From the NCBI GenBank assembly GCA_009363875.1, contig CM018689.1:1278501-1342500 (forward strand): a DNA stretch of 64,000 nucleotides. Direction: 5' to 3'. Source of the DNA: Mikania micrantha. Lineage: Eukaryota > Streptophyta > Magnoliopsida > Asterales > Asteraceae. The notes below the pieces were generated by a model, which had not been told where the DNA came from, ran no database searches, and worked only from the letters and a program-made list of their open reading frames with translations. The translations under genes and the position numbers were made by a program. Below, piece by piece: positions 1-10,522 of this stretch. Each line of letters opens with the position of its first letter. Within the stretch, counting starts at the first letter, position 1.

Positions 1-492
1 GAGCGTGAACTCATAGCCCATTTCAGCTAATATTTTTCTGCGAGCTATTGAAGACGATCCCAATATTATCTGTAAAAGATCATAATCACAAATCAAATTA
101 AGAACTCAAACATGTAACATTACTTTTCAATTTAAGATGACATTAACACATATGTTTTGCAGCTGTAAGCAATGATCGGGAAGACCTAAACAATCACTGA
201 TTGCGCTTTTCTAAAATTCAATTTTACTTAAACATCTATCTCCAAATTCAACTGCTTTCCTTGATCAACAGTGATATAATGACAATTTTGCAAACTATCG
301 AGTTCCGAAACGACCAAATTTCGGCCATAATATCGGTGGATCAATGTGATGAAAGTACAGGAATGGCGATGCAATGATTCTGGAAAATCGATAAGCAAAT
401 TAAATGGTTTGAAGAAAAAGATGCGGCGAAACATTAAAAAGAAGAAGATGAAATAAGAGTATTACCCTAAACGAAGATTCAGGTGCCTCCAT
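1..492 (-). CDS. Maf-like nucleotide pyrophosphatase, 5' end (partial, two exons)
   Basis: Exon 1 is 466-492, starting at the ATG on 490-492 and coding nine residues. A GT donor begins at 465. Exon 2 is 1-69, after an AG acceptor at 70-71 preceded by a T-rich tract, and it continues off the left edge. The spliced frame gives 32 residues including ILGSSSIARRKIL and AEMGYEFTL. This matches the N-terminal nucleotide-binding loop of the Maf/HAM1-like family (usual pattern L-x-S-x-S-x-x-R-x-x-x-L), which hydrolyses non-canonical or modified nucleoside triphosphates to monophosphates. The intron is 396 bp with GT-AG ends in phase 0. The rest of the protein (about 170 residues in relatives) is outside the window. 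The family call is from memory of plant homologues. This is the only cellular gene I can support here. Confidence 0.82.
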
Positions 493-1315
493 GGCTGGAT
501 TTGGTAGCCGGAAGAGGGAAAAACGGAAGCGCTTTTAGGGCTAAATCAACGAGCACAGGCGGCAAACTAGCAAATTTGTGTATTGACCAGTGTTTAAAAC
601 AAAAATTGTAAGAAGCGCTATATGAGATAAAAATAATCACGTTTTTTATTAACTTCTAACTTATGAAAATAAAGTTTTTAAAAATATATTTAATTGGTTT
701 TTCAAAAAAAAAATTAAAATAACCAAAAATAAACATTATTATATTGACAATTATTTTAAGATTATAGGTAATGGTGATGAGTTGCGTAAATGGTGGCGGG
801 TGGCGGTGGGTGATGCGGTGGAGAGTAGCGTCAGTGGCGGTGGGTAGTGATGGATGGCGGTGTGAAATAACCCGACTATATAAACACATGGGAAAACAAT
901 AAAATAAAAGAAAAGAAAAAAATAGTAATTATAGTATAAATAGAAAACAAATAAATAAATATATAAACATAGTATTTAACCTAATATTCACATCTCCTTC
1001 CTCTTCTCCTCTCCCTTATCTCCAACAACCAAAACAATCGAAGATAATGGAGTCCATGCCTCGTTCTCACATAAATAGCCTGATAAATGGATCTCCAACC
1101 ATAAATCATCCTCGCATAAACCCTCAAAACTATTCCCCTCTCACGTGGTTGATCTCATCGACCTGCATAAGATTTGTTACCAGAGCACCATCATAGGAAA
1201 ACAAAGGCAACTCTGATTCAACACTGGAAAGAAGAAGCTGACAAGATCCTGATCCTAGATCGTACCAATTTTACTTGAGGCAGGTCATCAAACTCTGGAT
1301 TTCTTTATATTCTAA
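493..1315. other. Upstream region of the Maf-like gene and AT-rich spacer
   Basis: This stretch holds the presumed 5' leader and promoter side of the minus-strand Maf-like gene (493 to about 620), then AT-rich spacer. A TATA-like CTCATATAG on the minus strand lies near 614-622 but is weak evidence. A G-rich minisatellite sits at 768-862. A 51-codon ATG frame at 1047-1202 on the plus strand is not recognised, and no domain is visible. Confidence 0.4.
768..862 (+). repeat. GGTGGCGGTGGGTG-type G-rich minisatellite
   Basis: Imperfect tandem copies of a roughly 8-14 bp G-rich unit built from GGTGGCGG, GGTGGGTGATG and GTAGTGATGGATGG. The plus strand is strongly G-rich in an AT-rich neighbourhood. 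It lies about 0.3 kb upstream of the Maf-like start codon. No coding role is supported. Confidence 0.5.
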
Positions 1316-2222
1316 ACTAGGTTAAATCCCGTGTGTTACACGGGTTGAATATACAAAATGTAATATACTTTTTAATAAAATGGTTATGTTTATAAAAAAA
1401 ATTAAGAATTACACTTAAATTTTTCATAATTATACATATTTATTTTAACATTCAAATCATCCTATTAAGTTAATTATTTTAAGGTATCTAAAAATAACTC
1501 ATTGAAAACAATTGCTTTCGTTGTTGTTATTATTATTATTATTATTACTACTACTGTTGTTGAGTATTTCAATGAACATAATTTGAAGTTAATGACAGTT
1601 AGAGACCTAAATAAAAGTATAGATAAGAAAATAAGTAAAAATATTTATCTACTAACATTTAATAATGTTACTACACATAAAAGGAAGTAAATTTAATGAA
1701 TTATAATTATACATGTAAAATATATAAATAAGTCCTTAGTTTATGTAACTTACATAAAAAATGACAAGATTTAAAATTTTTATAATGTTTAATGATAATA
1801 GTAAGTTAAAATATAAAAATATATGAATATACATGAAATAATTTAAGTTTTTAAGATCCTCATTATTAATAAAATGATTATATATTTGTATAGTTTACGA
1901 TTTGTCTTATAATATATCTATTTTATTTTGTTTAGTTGTTTGCCTTTTTGAATATAGTCTAAACATATTATTAAATTTTTGCGTTGAAAGTATAAAATAT
2001 TCATGACTTAGTTATTTATTTGTACATATAATTTTTAAAATTTAGGAAAATAAGTTAAAATAATAAATTGTCATATTAATTAATTATCACTATTAATAAA
2101 TGATTGGTAATAAATGATTTAATGCTTTAAATTTTGGGGGGGGGGGGGGAAACAAAAATAAAACATGCTCCATTACATGACAAGTGACACATAAAAACCT
2201 TGATTTATTATATAAGATAGAT
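1316..2222 (+). repeat. Dispersed non-autonomous repeat, family A, copy 1
   Basis: It begins ACTAGGTTAAATCCC followed by the small palindrome CCCGTGT-gtt-ACACGGG. It ends GACAAGTGACAC...TTATTATATAAGATAGATA. Copy 2 at 10939-11290 has the same start (ACTAGGTTAAA plus a palindrome) and the same end (GACAAGTGGCA...TTATTATAATACATAGATTA) but a much shorter middle. The inside is AT-rich with a G12 run near 2138-2149 and no coding potential. The class is not clear: I see no long terminal inverted repeat and no convincing target duplication. Confidence 0.5.
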
Positions 2223-2680
2223 ATGCTCATGTCTTGCTAAGAAATCAAAATATACGATTATGTACAGATTGAGGGATTTGAGTTCTAGTTAGTTTGAGTA
2301 AAGAAAATTACTAAAAATACTTGATAAATTAGAATGGTTCCTGCTTCCAAATTTTCTTCCCTGTTGTCGCTCACATTTGCTTCCCTGTAGGTTTGGCTAG
2401 TTAGGTTTAAAACTATATATTGTGGTTTTGTGCCTCATTCTTTGAATTCAAAATAATGACAGTACGTCATTTTGAAAATAAAAATAATAATACACAGAGT
2501 AAATAATAGACGTATTAAAGCTTCAAAATTTATGAATGGCCAATCACTCTCAGTGGTAAAATAAAATAAAAAAATTAGAACGGTGCATGAATAAATTAGA
2601 GTTGAATGCTCATTGTAGATTCGTTGAACACGTCGGAAGGCCTTTGAGACTTAGAAGCTTTAGACACTTATTTCAGGTAC
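2223..2680. other. Flanking DNA left of the nest, with an exon-like stretch
   Basis: Non-repetitive by eye. Near the end, plus strand 2612-2675 reads CATTGTAG then an open stretch ending TTATTTCAG just before the GGTAC target site. This could be an acceptor, a short exon of about 57 bp and a donor (CAG|GTAC). Its one open frame (start FVEHVGRPLRLRSF) is not recognised. The sequence resumes at 43336 beyond the outer element. Confidence 0.3.
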
Positions 2681-3681
2681 TGTCACACCCCAATTCAGGG
2701 GCTGGGTGAGACGATTGATATTAACCAAATGCAGCGGAATTTACTACTGTGTTACAACTACCACAACTACCACTATTACAATACATTGTTTGGGAATAAA
2801 GAGAATAATGGGAAAAAAATAAGTTTACAACCCAATCGAATTATTTAAATTTAAAATTTTATTTCTATCAATCTTCAATTCGAGGATCGTAACTTGGACG
2901 TCTTGGTGCCTAAAGTGCATTATTCATGATTTGTACCTGAAATACATACTCAAAATACGTCAACATAATGTTGGTAAGATCATGTGTTTTAGACACAAAA
3001 TTTTTAAGTATAGCAAATATGGTATGATGCGTATTAAACAAGATCACAATCAATCCTACTTTAATAACCTGTGAAAGTCCAAATGTTGTTGGTGCTGCCA
3101 ATATATTTGCGTTGATATATGTCACAGTATGTTATTAACTATCAGTGGGTGGTTTTCCCTGTTTAATTTGGGGCCCATTGTGTGCGGGGGTCTTCCCCAG
3201 ATGGTACTACCCATATATCTCGTGGCTCCTTCTTGAGTTAATGATTGTGTTAGAATAATTATTTTTGGCAGCTATGTTTGTTTTTGAATAATAGTACACC
3301 AGTGTATGAAAAATAATTTTAGGAGTATGTATCTCAGTTCAACAAAATATTTAATCAAAAGGAAAAGGAAGCACATGAATCTTATACCTTATAAGGTATT
3401 TGACTCGTATGAGATCTTGCGTGCTTGAAAGACTAGAGTCCTATTTTAAGTCATTGTGTTACTAACCAACTTAATCAATATAAAGTGTTTCAACATGCGT
3501 TGGTTTCATAAAGTGATATTCGTTCATATTTTCTAAATCCATATACCGTTATTACAATAACTTATTTTATAAATTTTCATTAATGTATATTTATGTGTAA
3601 TTATTTTAATTATATTTAATCTTAAAGTACAAGAACATATGCCTTTATATATTTGGTTTATTTTGTGAATTATATACAAAA

Positions 3682-3719
<38 letters not shown>

Positions 3720-4800
3720 TAAACTTATTTTCATACAGTAGATTATAGCTAAATAAGAAAAAATATATATATAAATTTAGGTCTTGTCTTACGAGTTTTA
3801 TTCGTTTTTAACGTGATTAAGGCGTTTTTCAGTTACAAGAATGTTATGTTTAGATTCTCAAAATTGTATAACCTGATATATTATGTCCCGAGATAAGTTT
3901 ATTATATATGTGCCTTCACATTTATAAATATTTTGAAATTAATATTGTTATTAAAAGTTTTCAGTTTAGACGTGGGTACCTTTTAGTGGAGCTGAGTTAT
4001 GAAGCAATGAAGGGTTTAAAGAGAGTCCAAAATGAAGCTTGTTTGGGTTAATCAGGAACGTGTATAGTGTCTAAGATGAGGATATTCTACTGCCATAACC
4101 AAAAAGGAGATAGCTAGAATATAGCCAAATAAAATGAGTTCAAAGCTTACATTAATAGACGATAGTTTCCTTCACCAACTTGCAATATGCGTATAGATCA
4201 CGTTGAGACTCTTACTTCTTCATACCACTGATTTTTGTGTTTCAAAGAATAATTATTCTGTTGCACTTGAAGACTTAGAAATTTAGAGTGTTGCATGGGA
4301 AAAGAAGGAACATTATGGTGACTAACGGTGGGAATTGAGGGAATATAAATGTTGGAAACTATATATTTGACAGAATCTTTTTCAGAGAGACGATGGTGAT
4401 TTCGTGAAGTTGGGAGGTGAAAACCGTATGTTATGACCAATGGTTAAAAGATTTGCAAGATTCTTAAGATATCTAATATCTTTCTGTTTTTTCTATATTA
4501 TTTGGATTAGATTGTCTGTCTTGTGAGCTACGGTTAAAAAAAATTATCTGGCTAGATTCTAGGATATCTAGATTTAATCTACTATTATTATTACATGCTA
4601 AAAAGAAAAAAAAATAAATATAAATAGTAGTTTTCTTTCTTTCTTTCTATTATTTATTTATTATTATTTTATTTTTATTTAATTATTTATTATATATATA
4701 TATATATATTAATGATTCGTCAAGATTGTTAAGTCCACTGTATTTTGATATATATATTGGGGGAGCCTAAAATTGTACGGTCGTGTCAATCCTGAAAACA
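2681..4800 (-). repeat. 3' LTR of the outer Tekay element
   Basis: About 1.8 kb of it, from 2834 to about 4618, is clearly homologous to the right LTR (41578-43316), with many substitutions and different (TA)n lengths (3683-3717 and 4691-4709). The first 150 bp are missing from the right copy. The inner edge near 4800 is uncertain, because the last 180 bp differ from the right LTR terminus. The short frames at 2910-3125 and 4198-4440 lie inside the LTR and are not genes. Confidence 0.75.
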
Positions 4801-4832
4801 ACCCTACTTATAAAAATTTCGTCCTCGAAATT
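4801..4832 (-). promoter_or_regulatory. Polypurine tract and adjacent hairpin of the outer element
   Basis: On the minus strand TAAGTAGGGT, just before the LTR, is the probable polypurine tract for plus-strand priming. Beside it lies a perfect 7-bp hairpin: AATTTCG (4815-4821), loop TCCT, CGAAATT (4826-4832). The same hairpin occurs beside the tracts of the other Tekay-like elements in the window. Confidence 0.55.
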
Positions 4833-4986
4833 CAAGTAGTGCTAGTAATTAGGGTAGGGTCTTGAGAGGTTATAACTAGTTCTTGAAAAAATACATTAGT
4901 AAACTAGAATACCTTGTCTAGGAGGATGAAGATGTCACGTTGTTAGTAATTGATTTGAATTAATCTTGAACAACCAGAGGTTTTGT

Positions 4987-5590
4987 CGATTAGGCTAGTT
5001 GATCAAACAAATGAGGATATTTCTTTTTCATTTCATCTTCGCGTTCCCAGGTATATTCGGGTCCTCGTCTTGAGTTCCACTTGACTTTAACAATTGGGAT
5101 TCGGCTTCGTCTGAGCTTCTTTACTTGTCGATCCATCACTTCTAATGGTTCTTCGATGAAATGAAGTTTATCATCTATATGCATCTCTTCATGCGGTGTG
5201 ATCAACGACTCATATGCCAAACATTTCTTTAAATTCGACCCATGGAATGTATTATGGATCCCGCTAAGCTCGTGAGGTAATTCAAGACGATAGGCTACTG
5301 GGCAATTTTCTCCTTAATTTGGAATGGTCCAATATACCGAGGGCTTAACTTACCTCTTTTTCCAAACCGAATAATGCCTTTCCAATGTGAGACTTTTAAT
5401 AACACCTTGTCTCCTATTTCAAAATTAAGTGGTTTCCGTCGTTTGTCCGCATAGCTCTTTTGACGATCCCTAGTTGCTACCAGCCTATCTTTTATCTTCA
5501 TAATTTTGTCGGTTGTTTCCTGAATAATCTCAGGCCATGTCAGCTAACTATCACCAACTTCTGCCAAACACAAGGGAGATCGACATTTTC
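4987..5590 (-). pseudogene. Outer Tekay integrase C-terminus and chromodomain (decayed)
   Basis: Minus-strand frames 5295-5501 and 4990-5220 give the integrase tail. It includes DRQKSYADKRRKPL, the GPY/F module (GKLSPRYIGPFQI) and a chromodomain-like end (IVKVKWNSRRGPEYTW ... KKYPHLF). A stop and frameshift separate the two parts around 5220-5300. A further stop follows the KCRSPLCLAEVGDS segment (about 5540). At 5590 the gene is cut by the TTTTC target site, and it resumes at 13434. The chromodomain is expected to direct integration to modified chromatin, from knowledge of chromoviruses. Confidence 0.82.
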
Positions 5591-6731
5591 TGTCACACCC
5601 CCAATTTTCAACTAACGGAATCATACCGTTTGGGAACGTGACAAACCAGGATCTCAGATCATTAGACATAACGAAGACCTCTATATGAATTTCAAAACAT
5701 ACTTTGGTCTTAAAAACATAACAACATCAGAGTTTTCAAAATTTGCGGAAGCGTTTTAAAACCAGTACAGTTGTAATATGTAAATTACAAAACAAAATCC
5801 TCAAATGTGTAATTTAAACAATAAATGTAAAACATGCATGCGACTCTATCTCCTAGTCCATGCCAGCTTTGTTGCGCACCTTAACGTCCTGAGAAAACAT
5901 GTAAATCAAGTCAACACAATGGTTGGTGCATAACACAGGTTTTAAGTATTCACAATGTTCAAAACAGCAGTTTGAATATCAAGTTTGCAGATAACATAAT
6001 CACACATGCACAGTCATGATAGCTAGTCATATAAACTATTTACATAAGTGGTCGACACCGAAGCTGACGAATTGCCATGCTATAGCATGTTTGTGCCTTG
6101 CCACTATTGTCTAGCACAACAATAGTAAAATGTGTTTGGTCAGTCAAACACCTGCGTAGATCCCATCTACCAGGTGAGGTTTGTCAAACCTAATAGATCT
6201 ATTTCCAACTACCACGCTTTGCGCTACGGCAAGCTAAACGGTTCGAGGTGTGTAAGGACTTTCAAATTGCTATGTTGTCACATAATGTAAATAGCTAACT
6301 CATGCAAGTGATATGTATCTAAAAATAGTTTGTTGCACATGTTTTCTCCCCCAAAACAGTTTAAAATAAGAAAGGGGCCGTGTACGCACCTTTGTTTGTT
6401 GCAGAATGATCAAATACTCGTGAACTCGCGTAAAAGATCCTTTACGAAGAATCTGTGTTTAAACAATAACGTAATGTTATTCGAGATGTCGTTTTGTGCT
6501 TGAAATCACATACGTGTCAACACACGTATGTTAGAGTGTTAAGAGTGTGCATACGTATGTACGCGTGCCTTTGAAATCGTTTAAATAAAATCATATTTGA
6601 TTTTATTTAAATAACCGTAATTATACGTGATTTCGTTTTCGGATTAAAATATGAATTTTATTATTCTAATACGTTCAGGATTTCGTTACGGTTCCAACGC
6701 AACTTGAACGGGTTAAATCGGAGTTCGTATG

Positions 6732-6860
6732 TGAATGATAATTCAAAAATACCAAAAATGGTATTTTTCCAAAAACCCGGCCACCCCCTGGCTCGAACCC
6801 GCGACCTCCCGCACACAACACACACACACTACCATCTCGCCCGCTAGGGTATCGCAACAG
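6732..6860 (-). repeat. Possible tRNA-derived (SINE-like) block inside the LTR
   Basis: On the minus strand 6832-6846 reads TAGCGGGCGAGATGG (A-box-like), and 6790-6800 reads GGGTTCGAGCC (B-box-like). The spacing, about 30-40 bp, is right for an internal Pol III promoter. A GT-rich stretch lies between them. No clear tail or target duplication was seen, so it may be a fossil SINE head or chance similarity. Confidence 0.3.
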
Positions 6861-8189
6861 AACTCAGAATCAAATTCTTTTAAACACCCTTTCAGTCCAT
6901 ATCCTATTCGGTATTATAGCCGAAGCAATAAGAATTCAATTGACCACGAATTCGAACCTAATCAGTCCCAAAGTCATAGGGTTTCTATTCCATATATTCA
7001 GTCGACCATACAGGTGCTTATGATTTACAACATGATTAACAATAACCTACTAAATAGGCCATTATCAGACTCGAACTCGAGTTCTTGAGCCCCAACTCAA
7101 AATCATGTAATTCGCTCATACATTATAAAATTGATAGAGGGTTATCAATAAACAACAAATTCCGAAACAGTTTGTAATGGTTAATTTGAATAACCATTCT
7201 GTTTAACTTAAAATCCCCAAAGTGTTTTGAACTAAATAACCTTAAACTCGAAATCATTGAATTCTTAGTTCTAGGATGAAATTGGCATAGCATTAACCTT
7301 AACCGGAATCCTCTGAATCTACCCATGCTATTTAATTTGATTCTTAAACTCATTTGTGTTGAAACCCCTAAAACCGTTTATACTATGAACCCTAATAATG
7401 GAACTTGATCAATTCGTGAACTTTTAATGAAATTGAAATCTGATTTAGCAAAATCGGAGGTTTCTGAAGCTTTCTACATAAATCAATTTGACTCTTGAGC
7501 GTGTTTGACCACAAACCCCCAAAACCGATTCTAGGATGAACCCTAGAATTCGTATCCCATTAATCCGATATTAGAAGTTGAAATTGACCTGTGGTTATTC
7601 TTAATCGGCCGTGTTAGAAAGTTTATGAATAAAAACTTACTTGATTTGATGATTAATTGAACGAGATCACTTCTAGCCCTAGGTTCGGCTTCTACGAAAT
7701 CCAATCCTTCAACTCGAAGCTTCTGATCTTGAATTCTCGTGTGTGCAAGCTACTAAGGGTGCCGAATAATGTATGAGTATATGAGTCTTGATCAATTGTG
7801 ATCGATTATATCACAATTCGAACGGTTTTGTCCCCATATTGACGGTTACAACTCTTGGACATCAATTGCTTTAAATCCGATTCTTAATAATCCTAATAAC
7901 TCCTTATGGCTGTTGGAAATCATCAGTATAATGATTGTTGAGTATCAATTTCGGTTACAAAACCTCAAGTGTCATGAATTTCAATTCACCACTTGGTTTC
8001 TATTCGAAATTTTGACTTCCTAAAGTCAAAATAGACATTTTATTATAATTACAATCCACCCTCACTATTCTACATGTTTTGAGGCTGATTTTACAACATT
8101 TTGGACCTTCCAACTTGATATTTTGAACCATCATGATCATTTATACTAATTCTTGTTAACGGAATTAACCCGACAATATCGAACTGTCA

Positions 8190-8450
8190 CTAATTGGGCC
8201 GATTGAACATTATTGGGCTAGGTTAACTCAATTGGGCCTAATAATTCTAATTGGCCTACTTCTATCCACTTGGGCCTTACAAAATACAATTAGGCCTACC
8301 TTGGGCCTTGGATTTATGATTGGGCCTCTCTTGGGCCTTGGATTTGTAATTGGGCCTACCTAGATCTCATTGGGCCTACCTTGGCCTTATTGGGCCTTCC
8401 TTGGCCTTATTGGGCCTTCCTTGGCCTTATTGGGCCTACGAGGGTTAACG
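8190..8450. promoter_or_regulatory. Array of eleven TGGGCC (site II-like) motifs in U3
   Basis: Eleven TGGGCC copies, most followed by T, occur in about 260 bp. The last ones form a short tandem repeat (attgggccttccttggcctt). In element sense this is GGCCCA just inside the LTR start, that is, in U3. TGGGCC/T is the plant site II element recognised by TCP factors, so an enhancer role is plausible but inferred. The array is repeated in the partial LTR at 13150-13395. Confidence 0.5.
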
Positions 8451-8473
8451 AGGTTAATTCGAAAAGTCGGATT

Positions 8474-8516
8474 GTCACATCATCCCCTTGTTGAAGGAAT
8501 TTTCGTCCCGAAAATT
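8474..8516 (-). promoter_or_regulatory. Polypurine tract and hairpin, copy a (second Tekay)
   Basis: Minus-strand AACAAGGGGATGA abuts the LTR start TGTGACA and is the likely polypurine tract. Just upstream in element sense is a perfect 8-bp hairpin: AATTTTCG (8498-8505), loop TCC, CGAAAATT (8509-8516). A second tract and hairpin follow 475 bp away. Confidence 0.6.
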
Positions 8517-8952
8517 AATAAATGTTAGGAGTAGTTAGGAAACTACCTACGAGTTCAGATTGTGCGTGTTAGTGTGATGTCTGATCATTCTGTGCGTTTG
8601 TGTGTACTCATACACAAAATCCAATGTTTGCAACATCACATCTAAGTGTGATCGTTCAATGTAACTGTTTTGCGTCGTGTACACTAGTTAGTTCACCTAA
8701 CTGTGACTGTTTGTGTTTGATCATACAGTGTTGTGTAATCTCATACATAGTGAGTGTCTGTAACTGTTTGTACTATGCAACCCCGCACATAGCAAACTGT
8801 GTGTAACTAATCATGCATGTACTACTATAACATGTAACATATGAAATATATCACATAAAATGTAATGTAGCACAAATGTTTATAACAAAATCAATTGAAC
8901 AGAAATGTTTGTGCTTACAGTTTGAAATTTGCAGTGTTGATGTGTGAAGCAT
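8517..8952. other. Spacer between duplicated polypurine tracts
   Basis: Non-coding segment between the two tract-hairpin copies, rich in short GTGT/ACAC words. The plus-strand frame 8600-8806 is cysteine-rich by chance of the GTGT/TGTAC composition and has no recognisable domain. Confidence 0.4.
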
Positions 8953-8991
8953 CACGTCATCCCCTTGTTGAAGGAAATTTCGTCCCGAAAT
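8953..8991 (-). promoter_or_regulatory. Polypurine tract and hairpin, copy b (second Tekay)
   Basis: This repeats the CATCCCCTTGTTGAAGG tract (plus strand) followed by the hairpin AAATTTCG (8973-8980), loop TCC, CGAAATTT (8984-8991). Compared with copy a, both arms changed together. The chromodomain reading frame ends immediately beyond it. Confidence 0.55.
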
Positions 8992-10522
8992 TTAACGTGC
9001 GCTCTCAGTGTTAGCAGTAGCTGTTTTGAATAAATGAGGATACTTCTTCATCATTTGATCTTCCCGTTCCCATGTGAATTCAGGACCACGTCTTGAATTC
9101 CATCGAACTTTGACTATTGGAATCTTGCTTTGCTTAAGTTGTTTGACCTCTCGGTCCATGATTTCTGCTGGTTCTTCAATGAATCGTAACTGTTCATCTA
9201 CTTGTATTTCTTCCAATGGTACAATCAATGTCTCATCAGAAAGACATTTCTTTAAATTCGATACATGAAAGACATCATGAACTCCACTGAGTTCATCCGG
9301 TAATTTAAGTTGATACGCAACCGGACCAATCCTTTTCAGAATCTCAAAAGGTCCTACGTAACGTGGACTAAGCTTCCCACGCTTGCCAAATCGTATCACA
9401 CCTTTTCAAGGTGATACCTTTAGAAGAACTCGGTCTCCTACTTGGAATTCCAATGGTTTACGGCGTTTGTCTGCATAACTCTTCTGTCGATCCCGGGCCG
9501 CTGCCATACGGTTCCGGATTTGAACTATCTTCTCTGTCGTCTCGTGCACCAGTTCAGGACCTGTTATCTGACTGTCACCAATTTCAGCCCAGCAAACTGG
9601 TGAACGACATTTACGACCATACAAAGCTTCAAACGGTGCTGCTTGAATACTTGTATGATAACTATTGTTGTAAGAGAATTCCACTAACGGTAAATGATTC
9701 TCCCAGCTATCACCAAAGTCAATTACACAAGCTCGTAACATATCCTCGAGCGTTTGAATCGTTCGTTCACTTTGACCGTCGGTCCGTGGATGATAGGCGG
9801 TACTCATATCCAAGCGAGTCCCCAATGACTTATGAAGTGATTTCCAAAAGTTGGAAGTAAATCGGGCATCCCGATCTGATATGATAGAGATTGGCACACC
9901 ATGCCGTGCTACCACTTCCTTGATGTAAATGCGAGTCAGTTTCTCCATCTTATCAGTTTCTTTGATTGCTAAGAAGTGTGCAGATTTCGTTAATCGATCG
10001 ACAATTACCCATATCGTATCACAACCACTCGGTGTACGGGGTAACTTAGTAATGAAATCCTTCGAAATCTGTTCCCATTTCCACATCGGTATCTCTGGTT
10101 GTTGCAGTAAACCAGATGGCTTCTGATATTCAACTTTGGCTTTCGAACAAGTCAAACATTTGCTAACGTACTTAGCAATATCAGCTTTCATGTGAGGCCA
10201 CCAATACTGTGCCTTCAAGTCATGATACATCTTGTCTGATCCCGGATGGACTGAATACCTGGACTTGTGTGCTTCATCCATCACAAGTTCCCTTAAACCT
10301 CCATACAAAGGTATCCAAAGTCGATTAATGAAATAACGAATTCCATCAGACTTAGCATCCAGCTGTTCTTCCATTCCCCGTAAAGATTCCTGTACCAAGT
10401 TTTCCTTTTTCAAAGCCTCAATCTGAGCACTGCGTACCTTGTCAGGTAAGTCAGTATGTATTGTCATCGTAAGTGCACGAACCCGTCTTGTTCCTGTTGT
10501 GTCTTTTCTACTCAGAGCGTCA
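8992..10522 (-). pseudogene. Integrase and chromodomain of the second Tekay, one nonsense codon
   Basis: Minus-strand frames 9406-10467 and 8992-9399 form one integrase, read from right to left. It has an HHCC zinc domain (EAHKSRYSVHPGSDKMY ... CLTCSK) and a DDE core: D in DFITKLP, D in SDRDARF, E in DGQSERTIQTLED. GPY/F follows (GKLSPRYVGPFEI), then a chromodomain (IVKVRWNSRRGPEFTWE ... KKYPHLF). A TGA at about 9406-9408 stands where relatives have Trp (TGG). Apart from this stop the catalytic residues are intact. The remaining RNase H linker joins at 10468-10522, where the hAT-like element cuts in. No start codon of its own is expected, as it is the end of a polyprotein. Confidence 0.85.

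Larger units (their letters stand above)
5591..8479 (-). repeat. 3' LTR of the second Tekay element (2,889 bp)
   Basis: It runs from TGTCACACCCCC to GTCGGATTGTCACA. Segment 7855-8479 repeats at 12809-13433. Inside are a tRNA-like block near 6790-6846, a candidate splice donor at 7641/7640, a candidate acceptor near 5889 and an array of TGGGCC motifs at 8190-8450. The small frames at 6675-6857, 6735-7088 and 7123-7353 fall inside the LTR and are not supported as genes. Confidence 0.85.

Noticed and set aside
1047..1202. 51-codon plus-strand ATG frame
   Set aside because: Short, unrecognised, no splice or promoter support.
2910..3125. 71-codon minus frame with a relative at 41657-41872, as a conserved small gene
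   Set aside because: Both are the same place in the two LTRs of one element; similarity is due to the LTR pair.
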